A stretch of 64,000 bases of DNA, from assembly GCA_015660915.1 (NCBI GenBank), contig JACTTZ010000005.1, positions 155,035 to 219,034 of the forward strand. The letters are read 5' to 3'. Below are positions 62,520 through 64,000 of the stretch, piece by piece. The notes below the pieces were generated by a model. It did no database searches. It had not been told where the DNA came from and was given only the letters and a program-made list of their open reading frames with translations. The first letter of the stretch is position 1. Every line of letters starts with the position of its first letter. This DNA is from Methanomicrobia archaeon (lineage in GTDB: Archaea; Halobacteriota; Bog-38; Methanoflorentales; Methanoflorentaceae). The position numbers and the translations under genes were made by a program.

Positions 62520-64000
62520 ATGGCCGGCGAAACGCTCCCCCTCAGCAAAAGACTGCGCGTGCCGCTCTCGGTGCGCGTGCAAAACGGCCCGCTTTGGCGT
62601 TACCTATCTACTCTTGTCGAGGGCCGAGCTGCGAAGGTGGCGCTCGCCGTCGTGCTCGCCGTGTGCCTCTCCCTGACGCAAGGCATCGGACTCCTCCTGC
62701 TACTGCCGCTTCTCCAGTTGATCGGCCTTAACATGGGCCAGGGAACGTCTTCGAGCGTCGGGAGGTATGCGTCCGCTGCCTTTGCCTTTGTTGGGTTGCC
62801 TCTTACGTTGGCGACGGTGCTGGGCGTGTACGTCGTGATTATGACGCTCTACTTTCTCCTTACGCGCTGGCAAAACAACCTCAGTTATGCCATTCAGTAT
62901 GATTTCGGGCTCGAATTGCGGCAAAAGCTTTATGACGCCATTGTCGGCACAAACTGGCTCTTTTTCTCGCGAAATCGTGCCTCCACGTTTACCGCCGCAT
63001 TGACCTATGAGGTCGACCGCGTGAGCAATGGGACGCAGCAGATATTCCAAGGACTGGCAGGCCTGCTGATATTGTTCGCCTACGTCGTCGTGGCGTGGCT
63101 CCTGTCCGCGGTGACCGCAACAGCGGTCGTTATCTGTGGCTTTGTGCTCGTCTTCGGACTGAAAAGCAAGATCTCGGTGTCAAGAGAGCACGGCAAGGCG
63201 CTTTCAACCGATATGCGCCAACTGTACGGTGCGGTAACTGAGCATCTCGACGGCATGAAGACCGTCAAAAGCTACGGGACGCAGGAACGCAACAAGGCCC
63301 GCTTTTCCGACCTCAGTACCCGCGTTATGAAAGACTACGTGGGGTACGTGCGAAACATGAACAACACGCAGGCGTTGTACAACATCGGCTCATTGGCTGT
63401 TCTGGCCGGGGCGGTCATCGCGCTAATCGAGGTATTGCACCTTCCTGGTGCCGTCGTCTTAGTGCTGTTGTACTTATTTTTCCAGATTATACCACAGTTC
63501 AATTCCCTGCAGCTCACCTATCAGAGCACCGTGAACATGCTGCCGATATTTGCGAACGTCGTTGATATCGAGGAACGTTGCAAAATGGAGGCAGAACACG
63601 AGGTTGCCGTGTCGAAAGCCATTGCGTTGCGACGAAGTCTAGAGTTACGCGACGTGTCGTTTTCGTATGCCGCTGACGGTCAGTCGGCCGTTAAGGACGT
63701 GAATCTTAAAATCGACGCGGGCGAAATGACTGCAATCGTCGGCACGTCGGGTGCCGGAAAGAGCACGATCGCCGACCTCCTCATAGGGTTGATTGAACCA
63801 CAGGAAGGCGCAGTGCTGATTGATGGCGTGCCGCTCGACGCCGAACGGCTCCACGCGTGGCGGGCGTGCATTGGCTATGTTCCACAGGACACATTTCTTT
63901 TCAACGACACGGTGCGGGCGAATCTGATGTGGGCCTATCCCGATGCAACGGACGACGAACTGCACACGGCGCTTCGGATGGCCGCCGCCGAGGACTTTGT
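62520..64000 (+). CDS. ABC exporter, fused membrane and ATP-binding domains (partial, runs off the window)
   Basis: The frame from ATG 62520 (AAGGATG upstream) stays open to the window end, 493 codons. Residues about 38-330 form a type I exporter membrane domain with five or six helices; the ATPase domain follows from about 370, with Walker A GTSGAGKST (about 407-415) and the Q-loop GYVPQDTFLF. The signature motif, Walker B and H-loop lie beyond the edge. Such half-transporters work as homodimers and flip lipids, export peptides or glycans; the substrate is unknown. Next to surface-protein genes, an envelope role is possible. Confidence 0.9.
   Translation, partial: MAGETLPLSKRLRVPLSVRVQNGPLWRYLSTLVEGRAAKVALAVVLAVCLSLTQGIGLLLLLPLLQLIGLNMGQGTSSSVGRYASAAFAFVGLPLTLATVLGVYVVIMTLYFLLTRWQNNLSYAIQYDFGLELRQKLYDAIVGTNWLFFSRNRASTFTAALTYEVDRVSNGTQQIFQGLAGLLILFAYVVVAWLLSAVTATAVVICGFVLVFGLKSKISVSREHGKALSTDMRQLYGAVTEHLDGMKTVKSYGTQERNKARFSDLSTRVMKDYVGYVRNMNNTQALYNIGSLAVLAGAVIALIEVLHLPGAVVLVLLYLFFQIIPQFNSLQLTYQSTVNMLPIFANVVDIEERCKMEAEHEVAVSKAIALRRSLELRDVSFSYAADGQSAVKDVNLKIDAGEMTAIVGTSGAGKSTIADLLIGLIEPQEGAVLIDGVPLDAERLHAWRACIGYVPQDTFLFNDTVRANLMWAYPDATDDELHTALRMAAAEDF

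Noticed and set aside
1-64000. CRISPR arrays, insertion sequences and phage genes
   Set aside because: No regularly spaced repeats, transposase motifs, terminal inverted repeats or phage structural genes were seen; the only tandem repeat is the 18-base unit at 59207.

Overview
The window is archaeal, most likely a euryarchaeon of the methanogen-related (Methanomicrobia / Halobacteriota) radiation. The evidence is A-type ATP synthase operons, archaeal PheRS, TrpRS and tRNA endonuclease, the XPB-Bax1 pair, PAN, MBF1, a DUF1724-type regulator, an FprA-type flavoprotein, TATA boxes about 25 bases before starts, and Shine-Dalgarno sites of the GGAGG/GGTGA type. No methanogenesis marker such as mcr lies in the window, so the lifestyle (methanogen, alkane oxidiser or acetogen-like) cannot be read from it.

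1-14.9 kb: two complete-looking A-type ATP synthase operons lie tail to tail. Operon 1 (+) enters the window at its c subunit; operon 2 (-) runs H-I-K-E-C-F-A-B-D and ends with a small unknown gene. Their c subunits differ at the ion ligand: a Gln (classical Na+ signature) in operon 1 and a Glu (two-carboxylate pattern) in operon 2. Operon 1 also carries a 50-residue reading frame, overlapping the start of atpE, that is easily missed.

15-25.7 kb: a bacterial-type Wood-Ljungdahl carbonyl branch. It encodes an AcsE-like methyltransferase, the corrinoid reactivator (RACo), CooC/AcsF, both subunits of the corrinoid Fe-S protein (AcsC, AcsD), a single 1377-residue polypeptide joining CO dehydrogenase to acetyl-CoA synthase, and a CooF-like ferredoxin. 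Together they would move a methyl group from a pterin to cobalamin, reduce CO2 to CO and assemble acetyl-CoA, or run in reverse.

26-28.5 kb: molybdenum/tungsten cofactor genes (MoaD-like, ModE-like, MoeA), a decayed second moeA, and tRNA-Pro and tRNA-Arg. 28.6-57.3 kb: mostly housekeeping genes: PheRS, a photolyase broken by an amber codon, TrpRS, EndA, a Ski2-like helicase with zinc ribbons, nucleotidyltransferase-XPB-Bax1, Sua5, MBF1/PAN, a phospholipid synthase, AK6, HisC, ArgD, GMP and CTP synthases, a Trm112-like protein, PurA, FprA, a DUF1724-type regulator and a UbiA prenyltransferase.

57.3-64 kb: an accessory, gene-poor, decaying region. It holds an intact DUF4012-type surface protein with a DUF4352-like partner, a truncated and frameshifted copy of that pair, several small membrane-anchored proteins, a decayed ABC transporter ATPase domain, and an intact ABC exporter that runs off the right edge.
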